A DNA stretch of 64,000 bases. Origin: Tenrec ecaudatus. Lineage: Eukaryota; Chordata; Mammalia; Afrosoricida; Tenrecidae. The notes beneath the pieces were generated by a model that saw only the letters and a list, made by a program, of their open reading frames with translations, was not told the origin of the DNA and ran no database searches. Shown piece after piece: positions 44,790 through 56,160 of this stretch. A program made the translations under genes and the position numbers. Positions within the stretch are counted from its first letter, which is position 1, and each line of letters starts with the position of its first letter. The stretch lies in the NCBI RefSeq assembly GCF_050624435.1, contig NW_027458542.1, positions 1 through 64,000 on the forward strand. The letters are read 5' to 3'.

Positions 44790-45672
44790 TTTTAAAAAGA
44801 ATCATTTTATTGGGGGCTCCTACAACTCTTAGTACAATCTATACATAAATCCACTGTGTACATTTGTTGCCATCATTATTCTCAAAACATTTGCTTTCTA
44901 CTTGAGCCCTTGGTATTAGCTCCTCATTTCCCCTCCTTCCCCCTTCCCCTCCCTCATGGACCCTTGATAATTTATAAATTATTATTCTGTCCTATCTTAC
45001 ACTGTCCGACATCTACCGTCACCCACTTTTTTGTTGTCACTCCCTCATGGAGGAGGTTATATGTAGATCCTTGTAATCAGATCCCTCTTTCTACCCCACC
45101 TTTCCTCCACCCTCCTGTTATTGCTACTCTCAGCACCAGTCCTGAAGGGGTCATCTGTCCTGGTTTCCCTGTGTTTCCAGTTCCTATATGGACCAGTGTA
45201 TATTCTCTGGTCTAGCCAGGTTTGTAAGGTAGAATTGGGATCATGATAGTGGGCGCGGTAGAATTTAGGAACGAGAGGAAAGTTATATGTTTCATCGTTG
45301 CTACACTGCATCCTGACTGGCTCATCTCCTCCCAGCGACCCTTTTGTAAGGGGTTGTCCAGTTGCCTACAGATAGATCTTGGATCCCCTAACTGTACCCC
45401 CCCCCATTCACAATGATATGATTCTTTTTGTTCTTTATGCCTGATACCTGATCCCTTCTACATCTTGTGATCACACAGGCTGGTGTGCTTCTTTCATGTG
45501 CGCTTTATTGCTTCTGAGTTAGATGGCCACTTGTGAACCTTCTAGTCTTTAAAACCCTAGACTATCTTTTGATAGATAGGCTCCATAAGCTTTCTTCACC
45601 TCATTTGTTTATACACCCACTTTTTGTCTTGAGTGATTGTGTCGGGAAGGTGACCATCATGGAATACCAGTT
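44790..45672 (-). mobile_element. L1-type LINE 3' region, antisense, longest copy
   Basis: Starts on the plus strand as T-rich sequence and CATTTTATTGGGGGCTCC, passes CTGAAGGGGTCATCTGTCC, TAAGGTAGAATTGGGATCAT, CACAGGCTGGTGTGCTTC and CTTTTGATAGATAGGCTCC, and ends near GACCATCATGGAATACC. It is about 880 bp and collinear with the reverse complement of 63300-64000. Confidence 0.7.
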
Positions 45673-45904
45673 CCTTAAATTCCATATCTATAGGCTTAAG
45701 TCTTACCCACAGGAAGCCTATTTTTATTTTATCCCTGGAACAAAATCTTGCAATAATTTTCTCTTTTTGGGTAAGTCCATCCTGAATCACTTATCCTTTA
45801 ACATTTACAAGAATTTATCTGTAACCAACCCCATTTACATAGTCTCATTCATGCTATTTCCACAATAATTGCTAATAACCCTATTTTTTAGAATCGGAAG
45901 AAAG
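45673..45904. other. Unassigned DNA
   Basis: AT-rich; nothing recognised. Confidence 0.4.
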
Positions 45905-46002
45905 CATCAGCATCAATATCCCATTGCCACTGAGTTGATTTCAACTCATGGGTACCCTATAGGACAGAATAGTATTGCCTCATAGGTTTCCAAGGCTGAA
46001 AA
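45905..46002 (-). mobile_element. AfroSINE fragment, antisense
   Basis: CATTGCCACTGAGTTGATTT, ACCCTATAGGACAGAATAG and TTTCCAAGGCTGAAAAAAAA: reverse complement of the tail and part of the body. Confidence 0.78.
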
Positions 46003-46370
46003 AAAATCTCTTTATTGTGAGATGAGTGAAGGTTTACAGAATACATCCGTTTTCCATGTGACAGTTCACACATATTTTGCTTCATGATATTGACTGCAGT
46101 CTGCTCAACGTAATATCACTTATTGCACTTCCTCCTTGTAGTTCCTGTTTCCATTCCCCCTTCTTTCCTGACCGTTCTGAACTTTATCTTTGAATAAATT
46201 ATATCCTTTTGATTCAAATAGTTGATTAGTGTTACTTTTTACCTTATAGATCTACCTATTGTTTGGCTGAAGATTGAGCCAAGGGAGTGAGTTCAGTTCC
46301 AGATCTGAAGGTGCCTAAGGACAACAGTCTTGTGGGTTCCAAGAATCTCTCTCTGAGCAATACCCCTGAA
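46003..46370 (-). mobile_element. Older L1-type LINE 3' end, antisense (tentative)
   Basis: TTTATTGTGAGATGAGTGAAGG immediately follows the SINE; later tracts include CCAATTCCCC-like T/C-rich sequence and GTTTGGCTGAAGATTG. The layout resembles afrotherian LINE 3' regions of a different, older subfamily than the 44790 copy. Confidence 0.4.
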
Positions 46371-46424
46371 CTTTTAAAATAAGTTTAAACTTTGTTGCAC
46401 ATATTTCTCCTTTCTATCCCAAAA

Positions 46425-46632
46425 TTCCAAAGCAAACTCATTATCATTGTGTTGAAGCTGACTCATAGAGACCCTACAAGATAGAATAGAACTTCACCCT
46501 TTCATTTTCCAAGGCTTAAATCTTTACCAGAGCAGACAAACTCATATATCTCACATGGACCAACTGATAGGTTAGAACCACTTACTTTGTGTTTAGGAGC
46601 TCAATGAGGAGTCCACTCTGCCATTAGAGCTC
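46425..46632 (-). mobile_element. AfroSINE, antisense, near full length
   Basis: Tail CATTATCATTGTGTTGAAGC, GAGACCCTACAAGATAGAAT, body TTCCAAGGCTTAAATCTTTA, head GTGTTTAGGAGCTCAATGAG, all reverse complement. Confidence 0.78.
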
Positions 46633-46689
46633 GTTAAGAATGCTATTCAGGATTCCCTAATGCTATCCCTCTCAGATCAGTTGGTAGTG

Positions 46690-46830
46690 GTAATAAATGT
46701 AAATCTTAAGGGGGTCAGACTGCCACATCGTAACTCTTCCTTGGGGAAGATGGGGGGTTTGAACTGCTGATTGATTAGCCCTTAAGTGCTTAATTACTGC
46801 CTCACCAGGGTTCTCCTTAACATCAGAACA
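46690..46830 (-). mobile_element. AfroSINE 5' half, antisense
   Basis: AGACTGCCACATCG, GGGTTTGAACTGCTGATTG, GTGCTTAATTACTGCCTCAC and CAGGGTTCTCC are the reverse complement of an AfroSINE head and part of the body. Confidence 0.78.
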
Positions 46831-47639
46831 GTGGACACTTATTGGTTTATCTTGCTGGTCTCTGTTCCCTAAAAATTGCACTTCATCCACAGGGTTTTCT
46901 TCCACAACACACAGCTACTAGTGTTTTTGGTTTTTTTCTCCACATGACTTCACCTTCCTGGTCAAAGCTGATTTGTCCAGTGCTAAACACACAATGAAAA
47001 CATAGCCATATTTGCACACTACACAATTTGAAGTGAGACAGCAAGCTATTTGTTGAGTTTTTTGAATGACAGAAGTCTAAAAGGAAGTGTTATGATGCAG
47101 GAAACAGTGAGTTTTGATGTCCAGGATCTATGCTGGGGACCCAGTTGGCACTCCGAATGACTATTCAAAGTGATGGTATGAATTCTCCTCTTCCATGACC
47201 TACACATATAATAGATATAACCACTAAGTCCATGATTTGACAAATGTCTTGTGTGATTGAGTTTTGGTTCCCCATAGGATTAGATCCTGAGACAAAGGTT
47301 TTAATTAAGCCATTTTTGGGGGAGATATCAATAAGGAAATGGGAAGCAGAAAAGGGAAAGAAGGCAGCCAATGAAAAGTACATTATCAAACAATTTAAAA
47401 TTGTGAGCAACTGGAGGTTAATCTTACTGGAGACACTCTAGAAAATCCACTAGTTATTCTGCCCAGAATGTGAGGGAGTGTGGCTATTTGTCCAACAACT
47501 CCTATGGGTCATTGGTTAAGGGTTACTCCAGGAAGCAAGAATTAACTCCACAACCTCCTAAGCCATGCATGCTCAGGTACAGTGGTCTACAGAAACTAGA
47601 GAAAGCAGGAAGAGAGATATGCTGGCCATTCGGAATTAG
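46831..47639. other. Mostly unassigned DNA
   Basis: The part at about 47255-47400 (TAGGATTAGATCCTGAGACA, then an A/G-rich run) looks like an ancient repeat relic but I cannot name it. No gene seen. Confidence 0.35.
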
Positions 47640-49360
47640 GCTAGCATGCCAAGTTGTCAGACATGTCAGGTTCTTGCACTATCATAACTTGTGAGATATA
47701 CCACTGGTATTTCAAACACAAGCATAGTTACCCGTGGTGGAAAATTTTCAGAAAAGCTTACAAGCTAAATAGACTAGAAAGAATAACCTGCCAATCTACA
47801 TCTGAAAAAAATAGTGGTGTTTGTGGAGCACATTGATAGCAGTGGAATATTTTTTCATATAGTGCAGGATGATGAACCCCTCAAGTTGGAAGACACTCAA
47901 AATATAATTGAGGAAGAGCTGTCTCCTCAAAGTAGAGTTGACCTTAGTGATATAAAGTTTTCAGGACCTATATTTGTTGATGTGGCAATGACTCAAAATG
48001 AGAAGAAACAGCAGTACTGCAATAACCACTAACAAGAAGATGGGATGCATGAAATATGGATCTAGAAAAATTGGAACCCATGACAAAATGGAACACATAA
48101 AGATCAAACACTCTAGGTGTTATTGAACTGAAATAGACTGGTATTGGCCATTTTGAATGTCATAATAATATGGTTTACATACCAGAGTAACAAATTTGAA
48201 AGGAATGGATGACTTTCATGTTAAAAAAGAGAATGTTTCAACATCGATTCCAATGTTCACCATTGTTAGGTGTAGGATATATTACACCTACAAGGATGAA
48301 TAATTAATAAAGTTATTATTCAAATTGACACACCAACCACTAATGCTAACAATAAAGCCATTGAGGATTTTTACCAACCTTTTCAGTCTGAAATTGATGA
48401 AACATGCAATCAAGATTACTGATGACTTGAATGCAAAAATTGGAAACTAAGGAGGAGGATCACTAGTTAGAAAATATGGCCATGGGGATGGAAGCCACAT
48501 GGGAGATCTCATGACAGAATATTCCAATAAGGATGGCTTATTGATTGAACATTTATTTTTCAGTGATGTAAACAGTAACCATAGACATGGATCATGTATA
48601 TTGGATAGAAATACACAGGAATTAAATCAACTACATCTGTTGAAATAAACTACTATATATACTCGAGTATAACCCAAGGCAACTAATTTTACCCCCCAAA
48701 GCTGGGGTGCTTTTTCAGCATAAAAAATGTGCAGAAAAAAACTCGGCTTATACTCAAGTATTTACCGTATAAAGAAGTTCAATATCATCAGTCACGAGAC
48801 TGGAGACCAACTGTGGAACAAACCATCAATGGCAAATTCAACTCGAATTCAAATAAAATTAAAACAAGTCCCCAAGAGTCAAAGTATGAATTTGAGTATA
48901 TCTCATCTATATTAGAGGATACTTCAAGAAGAAAGTTGACACATTGAACACAAATCACCTGAGATGATACGAGTTCTGCAATAATATCAAGAACATCATA
49001 AATAAAGAAATTCAAAGATAATTAAAAAGATAGAAACTAAAGAAAAGACAAAATGGATGTCACGTTGAATGTGGAGAAGCTGAAGCCAATGAAAGAAATG
49101 ATGAAGTACGAAAAAGAGAGAGAGAGAAATATAGAAATAATTGATGACGTAAAGACGCTGAATAAAGAAGCTGAACATAAAATTTCAAAGGGGAATTCAA
49201 AAAGATGGAATAAAGAATTATATTAAAAGGTGCAAAGACCTGGAATTAGGACAGCAAAAATGAAAAGCATGTGCATTTCACTAGCTGAAAAAATTGAAGA
49301 GATTCAAAATACAGAATTACACAGATAGCATCAAAAGAAGATGAAAGGGATTCACTGACC
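47640..49360 (+). mobile_element. RTE LINE, 5' half with endonuclease region, degenerate
   Basis: Begins with the RTE 5' tract (CACTGGTATTTCAAACACAA), then GATGATGAACCCCTCAAGTT, then the endonuclease region. At 48421-48447 it reads DDLNAKIGN, matching the conserved G-D-x-N-A-K-x-G of RTE/APE endonucleases with G changed to D. It continues through a reverse-transcriptase N-terminal linker and is lost near 49360. An inverted-repeat element (48650-48770) sits inside. There are stops and frameshifts throughout. The 3' part of this copy is probably 49881-49917 and 50545-50965. Confidence 0.82.
48650..48770. mobile_element. Small inverted-repeat (MITE-like) element inside an RTE
   Basis: TACTCGAGTATAA near 48659-48671 pairs with TTATACTCAAGTA near 48748-48760 (12 of 13 bp). 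Between them is an AT-rich core with CAGCATAAAAAATGTGCAG. The flanking RTE sequence (CTACATCTGT before, TTCAATATCATCAGTC after) is contiguous in other RTE copies, so this is an insertion. Family not identified. Confidence 0.7.
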
Positions 49361-49880
49361 ACATGAAGCCCAGGCTCCACAGCGCTGAGTCCAGAAGACC
49401 AAGATAGCATAGGGTTCTCACTGCAGATTGCTCTGAGGGTACTCAGAGTAGTAGGCCCTGGATCGACTTGGGAAAATGTAGAACTCAAAATAAGAAGACT
49501 AACCTTAGGATATGATAGGCACTAGTGGAATTCCCATTTGACACCTGACCTCACCTCCATGGCTCAACTTTCAGCCCCCAAATAGGAGACCTATACTGTC
49601 AACGATGTACAATTCAGAGCCCAGCATTTGTCAGGGAGTTACTCAGAAGGCAGGAAGGAATGGGAACGAAAGACCAATGGAAACGGCAAACAAAGGGAGG
49701 GAATAGGAAAAGTAGTATTGCATTGTAGGTATTGCAATCAATATCATAAAACATTGCATGAATTGTAAGGAAAATCAATTTACTCTGTAGATTTTCCCTC
49801 ACATCACAATCAAAACAGTGTAAAAAGAAAATTAGTCATATGACCGAGTACACTGGTAGATCTTGCTGAAGACCAATTTC
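49361..49880. other. Unassigned insertion between two RTE parts
   Basis: About 520 bp that is not RTE, AfroSINE, SPIN or L1-type sequence I recognise. It may be another mobile element that split the RTE copy; no clear ends found. Confidence 0.35.
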
Positions 49881-49917
49881 CAGTGTTAAAAGATGTCACT
49901 TTGAAGAATAAGGCACA

Positions 49918-50112
49918 GCTGAGCCCTAGTGGTATAGTGGTTACAAATATAATGCGTCAGAACCAACCCAGTTGGGTCGCCCAACACAAGATCAACAGTT
50001 CAGCTCCCATACAAAGTTCCAGTATTGGAAACCCACAGGGATATCTCTCCCCTGTCCTATAGAGTTGCTAAGGGTTGGAATCAACTTGATGGCAGTGAAC
50101 TGGATGTAAGCC
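49918..50112 (+). mobile_element. AfroSINE
   Basis: GAGCCCTAGTGGTATAGTGG start, CAAGATCAACAGTTCAGC head, TATTGGAAACCCACAGGG body, CTGTCCTATAGAGTTGCTAA and AATCAACTTGATGGCAGTG tail. Confidence 0.82.
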
Positions 50113-50505
50113 AGGCTGACTAGAGACACAAATCAAGTGCCACTCATATATGTGCAATAAATAGTTTTCTATCAAGAAGTCATTATAGTATTTCTATTTC
50201 AAGGAAATATCCCAGGCCAGTCCAACTCCAGTCCTTAGTCCAACACTAGCCCATAAGTTCCTTTCCAACTTACGCAGTTACATGCAATGATGCAGAATGC
50301 AGGGATGTCAAAGGCCAGTGATTGCAATGTCTTGTGGACCCTAGGTCGATGGAAGCATGGCAAGACTCTGGCAGCTCTCAACGTGGGCAGGGAGCAGTCA
50401 GGTGAATGCAAAAAGAAGGGGAGGTTCCCAGGGCCCTCCTTATGAGAAGGCCATGGCCACAAAGAGGCACCATCAGTGATTGACAGATTGGATACCAACC
50501 TTACA
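50113..50505 (+). mobile_element. LTR-like repeat, partial
   Basis: GACTAGAGACACAAATCAAG, TCCAACTCCAGTCC, GCAATGATGCAGAATGCAGG and TCTTGTGGACCC align with the elements at 41045 and 52773. The end, ACCAACCTTACACTTTTACA, is decayed. The 5' TGTTAG end is not preserved. Confidence 0.55.
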
Positions 50506-51294
50506 CTTTTACATATCTTCAAACTGACATAAAATTATATAACTATCATACTATGGCATTTTCAATCACCTCATATGTACTTGAAAATGGACAATAATTA
50601 TGAAAGGTAAAATAAAAGTTGATGTCTTTGAATTATGATGCTGGTGAAGAATATTGAATATTCCATGGACTTTCAGAAGAAGGAACAAATCTTTCTTGGC
50701 GGAAGTAGAGCCAGAATGCTTCCTAGACGTGAGAATGGCAAGACTTCATATCACATACTTTGGGCATGTTAACAGCTGAGCATAGTCCCTAGAGAAGGAT
50801 ATCATTCTTGATAAATTGGAGTGGTGAAAAAAAGAAGAAGGTCCTCAATGGGATGAATTGGCATACTGGCTGCAAAAACGGTCTCCAACATTCACTGTGA
50901 GGAAACAGGATGTGGCTGCTATGAGTTAGAGCCAAATTAACAGTGTCTAACAATGACAACTCCCCTCCCCCGCCCCATCTGTCAATTTGCTGCACTGTGG
51001 TAGCTTGTGCTTTGCTGTAATGCTGGGAGTTAGTCCACTAGTACTTCAAATACCAGGCAGGATCACCCACGGTGAACAGATTTCAACACAGCTTCCAGAC
51101 TAAGAACTGACAGGACGACAAAACAATCAGTCCACTTCTGAGGGATTCACCATTGAAAACTTTCTGCATAGCACTAAAATATTGTCTGTTATAATGCCAG
51201 AAAATGAGCCCCTCAGATTGCAAAACAATCAAAATATCACCGAGAAAGAGAGCTTCCTCAAAGTAGAGTCCACCTTAATGATAACTCAAAACCT

Positions 51295-51950
51295 CACAAA
51301 AGGAGCTGGAGATAACATCATAATAAATGGAGAAAATATTGAAGTTATCAAGAATTTGGTGTTGCTTAGATTCACAACTAATGCTCATGGAAACAATAAT
51401 CAAGAAACTAAATAACATATAGCATTAGGCAAATCTACTGCACATAACCACTTTAAAGTACGGAAGATCAAGAATTTCACTTAGGATTAAGTTGCGCCTG
51501 GCCCAAGGCATGGTATTTTCTGCCACATCTTATGCATGTGAAATTTGAACATTGAATGAGAACGACTGAAGGAGAACTGGTGCATTTGAATTAAGGTACT
51601 GACAAAAAAAATACTGAAAGTACCATGGGTGGAGAGAAGAATAAACAAATCTGTCTGAGAAGAAGTGCAGCTAAATGTTCCTTGGCAGATAGGATGGCGA
51701 GACTTCATCTCCTGTACTTTGCAGATGTTATCAGGACAGACCAGTCCCTGGAGGACATCATACACATTACAGTGGAGGGGTTGCAAAAAGAGGAAGACAC
51801 CCGATCAAATGGATCGAGACAATTCCTACAACAATGGGCTCAAACATAACAAAATTTTTGAGTATGGAGCAGGACCAGGCAATGTTTCATTCTGTTGTGT
51901 AGGCATTATTATGAGACAGAACTGACTTGAAGGCATCTAGCAACAAAGTG
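51295..51950 (+). mobile_element. RTE 3' fragment nested in another RTE
   Basis: Starts at about AACATCATAATAAATGGAGA and ends at an AfroSINE-like tail (GACTTGAAGGCATCTAGCAA). The flanking parts (CACCTTAATGATA before and AAAGCTTTCTGGCACCTTC after) are adjacent in the copy at 47900-47970, so this is an insertion of one RTE 3' end into another. Confidence 0.75.
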
Positions 51951-52772
51951 TACTAAAGCTTTCTGGCACCTTCATTTGCTGATGGATTATAATGCAAAAT
52001 GAGAAAAATCATTGCAACCATTCATTAATAATCAGAACATGAAACGTGAAAAATAAGAATCTAGGAAAATTGGAAATCATAAAAAACGGAATCTGACCTT
52101 TAAAGATCATATCCTAGGCATTGGTGAGTTGAAATAGTCCCTTTGAATCTTAAAATGATAAGAATGACTATGCTGACAATGACAAATTCAAAAGAATGTC
52201 TCTTTCATCCTCAAAAAGAGCATTTCTAGATCTATCTTGAAATGCAATGCTGCCTGTGACAGAATAATATCTATCTTCACACACAAGGAAGGCCGGTTAA
52301 TAGAACCATTATTCAAATTTTCTCACAAACCACTAAAGCCAATGAAGAATTGTACCAACTTCTTTAGTCTGAAATTGATCACACATGTACTGAAAATGCA
52401 TTAATAATTGCTGACAATTGGAATGCACACATGGAAACAAAAAGGAAGGAAGAGTAATTAGAAACTATGGCTTTGGGGATCGAAAAGAAGCTGAAGAATG
52501 CATGAAAAAATTCTGCAAGAGCAATAACTGCCTCATTGCAAACATCTTTATTCAACAACAGGAGCGGCATATATACATGTGGAATACACAGGAATGGAAC
52601 TGATTAAATCTGTGGGAAGACATGATAGAGAAGCTCAATATCATTGAGGCAAAATAAGACCAGGGGCCAACTATGTAACAGACTATCAATTACTAATATG
52701 CAAGTTCAAGTCATACCTGAAGAAAATTAAAGTAAGAACGCAAAAGAGCCCAAATACATCCTACATTATATC

Positions 52773-53252
52773 TGTGGTCGGTTGGGGTTTCTAGAGAAAC
52801 AAACCAGTGATACTGATACATGTAGAAGAAGGAAATTTATATCAATAAAGAATTTTACATTAAGAAGTCCACACAACAAGAAACCCCAGTCCAACTCCAG
52901 CCCATAAATCAGATGCAAACTAGAGGCCCTTCCAGACTCATGAAGCTGTTGGAGGAATAGCCCAAGAAACAGGAAAACCACAGGTTGGTGGTGGCAGAGT
53001 TGGGAGAATCCAAAGTGAACAGGCAGTTGGCAGGCCACAGACAGCTCTTAGGGTCAGCAGGTCTCATGGTGATTGCCATCCCAAGAAGCCAGACGTAGGG
53101 TCCAGGGTCTTTTCATCAGGAAGAAAAACAGTGAGCCCATTCTCCACAGTCTACTTATAGCTATGAAATAGGTCACACCCCCAAGGAGACTGTGACCTGC
53201 ACCTTCTGAAGATCCTGGTCAAACTAAATTGACACCAAACCTTACTATCACA
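52773..53252 (+). mobile_element. 480-bp LTR-like element with perfect 5-bp target duplication
   Basis: TGTGGTCGG at the start and ACTATCACA at the end, flanked on both sides by ATATC (52768-52772 and 53253-53257). The interrupted RTE sequence reads through once the insert is removed. TG...CA ends plus a 5-bp duplication suggest a solo LTR of an endogenous retrovirus-like element; no internal region or coding sequence is present. Confidence 0.75.
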
Positions 53253-53357
53253 ATATCTCACCTGAATTTAGAGCCTATCTCAAGAATGGTTCGGACATAT
53301 TGAACATTAATGATCAGCTACCAGAAGACTTGTGAAATAGCATCAAGGTCATCAATC

Positions 53358-53425
53358 TTTTTTTTTTTGTCATGTCAACTGGGGCTATTATTTATTTATC
53401 ATAAATTATTTTATTGAGGGCTCCT
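53358..53425 (-). mobile_element. LINE 3'-end scrap, antisense, in RTE
   Basis: A T-run at about 53359-53370 and ATTATTTTATTGAGGGCTCC at the end resemble the antisense L1-type 3' end seen at 44800. Only about 68 bp. Confidence 0.5.
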
Positions 53426-54434
53426 CAAAAAGATCATTAATAATAGAGGAAAGAAAGAAAATAATACAGTGGATATCAGAGGAGATTGTGAAACTTGCTC
53501 TTGAACCTAAAGCAGCTAAAGCAAATGGAAGAAATGATGAAATAAAAGAGTTGAACAGAAAAATTTGAAAGGCCAGCTTGAGAAGATAAAGTAAAGAATT
53601 ATATTGTAACGTGTAAAGACCTGGAATTAGGAAAGCAAAAGGAATGAGTACAGTCAGCATATCATAAATTGAAAGAACAGAAGAAAAAATCCAAGCCTTG
53701 GACTAAAATGTTGAAGGATTATTTATCAAACTATTGAATGATGCAGGGAGAATCCAAAGAACATGGAAGGAGTATACAGAGTCTCTGTACCCAAGAATTA
53801 GTTGAGGTTCTACTAGTTCAAAAGGCCAAGAAGAAGTTGAAGCTGCAATGTAAGCATTAGTGAAAAGCAAGGAAGGGATAGGAATGGAAATATTTCAACA
53901 CGCTCATGCAGTGATAGTCCATGTCAAGAAATTTGGAAGATAGCTATCTGGCCAACCAACTGGAAGTGATTAATATTTGTGTCCATTCTAAAGAAATATG
54001 ACGCAACAAAATCTGCAAATTAATTTAAAGTAACATTAATATGACATGCAAGTACAATTTTATTGAAGATAACTTTAAAAGTAGTTATAGCAATATGTCA
54101 ACAGGAAGCTGCCAGAAATCCAGGCTGTATTAAAAGAGGGCATGAGGCAAGGTATATCAATGCTGATTTCAGATGGACCTTGGCTGAAAACAGAGGATAC
54201 AAGGAAAATGCTTACTTATGTACTATTGACTATGCAGAGGATTTTACTGTGTATCATAACAAACTTTGGGTAGCATATGAATACATATGAGAACAATGGG
54301 AATTCCCGTACATTTAATTGTGCTCCTGTGGTACCTGTACATAAACCAACAGGAAGTGGTTCGAATAGAACAAGGGGATACTGCGTGGTTTAAAATCAGG
54401 AGAGTGTGTGTTGTGGTTATATCCTTTCACCATA

Positions 54435-54777
54435 TGTGTTAGACAGGGTTCTCTAGAGAAACAAAACCAGGACATTTATGATTTGATAGATAGATAGAAC
54501 ACAAAGGAATATAACAGCTAATTAGTCCACATAGCAGTACAGAGGACTCAGTTTAACTCACTTCCATGCAACAGTAAATATGGCAGTACAGCCAGGCAGC
54601 AAACTGCAGAACTAGGTAAGGCAGCCACACACTGGTCTGATCACCAGAGAGCAACTGAGAGATAGGTGTGGCTTGCTGAGCCATTTATCTCTTTGCCCAC
54701 TAATCAAACTGCGAACTTATTAATCCCACATGTTCTTATTGGCCAGGTTGGCACTATAAACCTACCTATCTATCACA
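54435..54777 (+). mobile_element. 343-bp LTR-like element with 5-bp target duplication
   Basis: Starts TGTGTTAGACAGGGTTCTC and ends CTATCACA; the first and last 8 bases are near-perfect inverted repeats (TGTGTTAG/CTATCACA). Flanks are CCATA (54430-54434) and CTATA (54778-54782), one mismatch. Inserted in the reverse-transcriptase region of the RTE just before its YADD box. Contains a short (GATA)n at about 54488. Confidence 0.75.
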
Positions 54778-55214
54778 CTATACTTATTCAAATAATCTGA
54801 GAAGCTGCTCTGTATGAGGAAGTTGAGGCATCTGAATTGGAGGAAGAATCATTAACAACCTGTGTTATGCAGATGACCCAATCTTACTGGCTGAAAGTCA
54901 ATAGGCCTTGAAGTACTTACTGATAAAGCTCATATAAATTAGTCTTCAACACTAAGAATACAAATGTCTTCTCAACTTGACAAATATAAACACACAACAT
55001 CATTACAAATAGAGAAATGTAGCTAAACTCTATTTTACTTGGACCCACAATCAATACTCACAGAAGCAGCAGTCAATAAATCAACGTATTTCATTGGAAA
55101 AATCTGTTGTAAAAGACCTCTTTAAAATGTGAAAGAGCAAATGTTTTACTCTGGGGATTAGCAAGTTATGCCTGCTTTTAGCCTTGATATTTTTAATCAC
55201 CTTAGATGCATGTG

Positions 55215-55392
55215 AAAGGAGTCTTAATTTCAGTGTCTGGTATGGGTTGGATGACTCACAGCAAGGTTGGTGGTTCAACCCACTTGCTGCTCCACAGAAG
55301 AAAGAGGAAGCTATTTGACCCTGTAAAGATTTACAGCCTTGGAAACCCTATATGGTCACTATGAATAACAATAGACTTGATGGTAATGTTTG
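55215..55392 (+). mobile_element. AfroSINE nested in the RTE 3' region
   Basis: Head GCAAGGTTGGTGGTTCAACC, body CTGCTCCACAGAAGAAAGAG and TGTAAAGATTTACAGCCTTG, tail GGTCACTATGAATAACAATA and GACTTGATGGTAATG. RTE sequence resumes with ATATGCATGTGAAATATGG. Confidence 0.85.
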
Positions 55393-55969
55393 ACATATGC
55401 ATGTGAAATATGGACCATAATTAAGGAAGACTGAAGAAAATATGATGCCTTTAAAATATGATGTTGCAAATAATATTGAATATACCACGAAAGCCCAGCA
55501 GAACAAAGAGGTCTGTCCCTGAAGAAGTACAGCCACAATGTGTTTTAGAAGTGAGGATGGTAAAACTTCATTTCATATACTTTGAACATGGTATCAGGAG
55601 AAATTAGTCCCTAGAAAAGGACAAAATACTTGGTAGAGCATCATCAAAAAACAGGTAAACCCGGAATGAGATGGATCAACACAGTGGCTGTAACAATAGG
55701 CTAAAATATGACCATTGTGAGGATGTCACAGGACTAGAAAGGCTTTTATTCTATTGTGCATAGGGTCACTATAAGTGGCAGTGTGTGAGTTTTTGTTGAT
55801 TAACAACACTGGGATATGAGCAATGTCCCCATGTCGTATGCTAAACTGTCACCATGCTAGACACAGTTGATCTTTGTGGCTTTAGAGGGTAATTATTTGG
55901 AGGGTTATGATTCCACTGAATTTTTTTCTGTGTATTCAAACTATTCCATCCTAAGATTCTACAGATCTA

Positions 55970-56160
55970 TCCAAACCAAGCTCACTGCCATTGAATCAAT
56001 GCTAACTCATATCGACCCTACAGGACATGGGTAAAATTGTACCTGTGAGGTTCTGAGACTGTACCTCTTTACAGAGTAGAGTCCCATCTTTCTCCCGAAG
56101 AGCAGCCGGTGATTTCAAAATACCGACCGTGCAATTAGCAGCCCAATGTGTAACCAAGAA
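55970..56160 (-). mobile_element. AfroSINE, antisense, near full length
   Basis: CTCACTGCCATTGAATCAAT, TCGACCCTACAGGACATGG, CCATCTTTCTCCCGAAGAGC and CAATTAGCAGCCCAATGTG, reverse complement of tail, body and head. Confidence 0.85.

Larger units (their letters stand above)
49881..50965 (+). mobile_element. RTE LINE 3' part, split by SINE and LTR-like element
   Basis: AAAGATGTCACTTTGAAGAA at 49888 is RTE. The element resumes near 50545 with GGCATTTTCAATCACC, GAATATTCCATGGACTTTC and TTTGGGCATGTTAACAGC and ends near GTCTAACAATGACAAC. In between lie an AfroSINE (49918-50112) and an LTR-like element (50113-50505). Confidence 0.75.
50995..55810 (+). mobile_element. RTE (BovB-like) LINE, nearly complete but dead, with five nested insertions
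   Basis: Consecutive RTE parts are 50995-51294 (5' tract), 51951-52772 (endonuclease; ORF 52418-52603 reads the I-A-N-x-F-x-Q-Q box typical of RTE endonucleases), 53253-53357, 53426-54434 (reverse transcriptase; DYAEDF at 54228-54245), 54778-55214 (YADD at 54866-54877) and 55393-55810 (3' end, ACAACA tail). Summed, these give about 3.1 kb, close to the 3.2-kb length of BovB-type RTEs. Frameshifts and stops lie in every part, so it encodes nothing. Insertions are listed separately. Confidence 0.85.

Noticed and set aside
54063..54290. 75-residue ORF resembling a reverse-transcriptase segment
   Set aside because: It is real RTE homology, but a short surviving frame within a dead LINE, so it is not listed as a gene.
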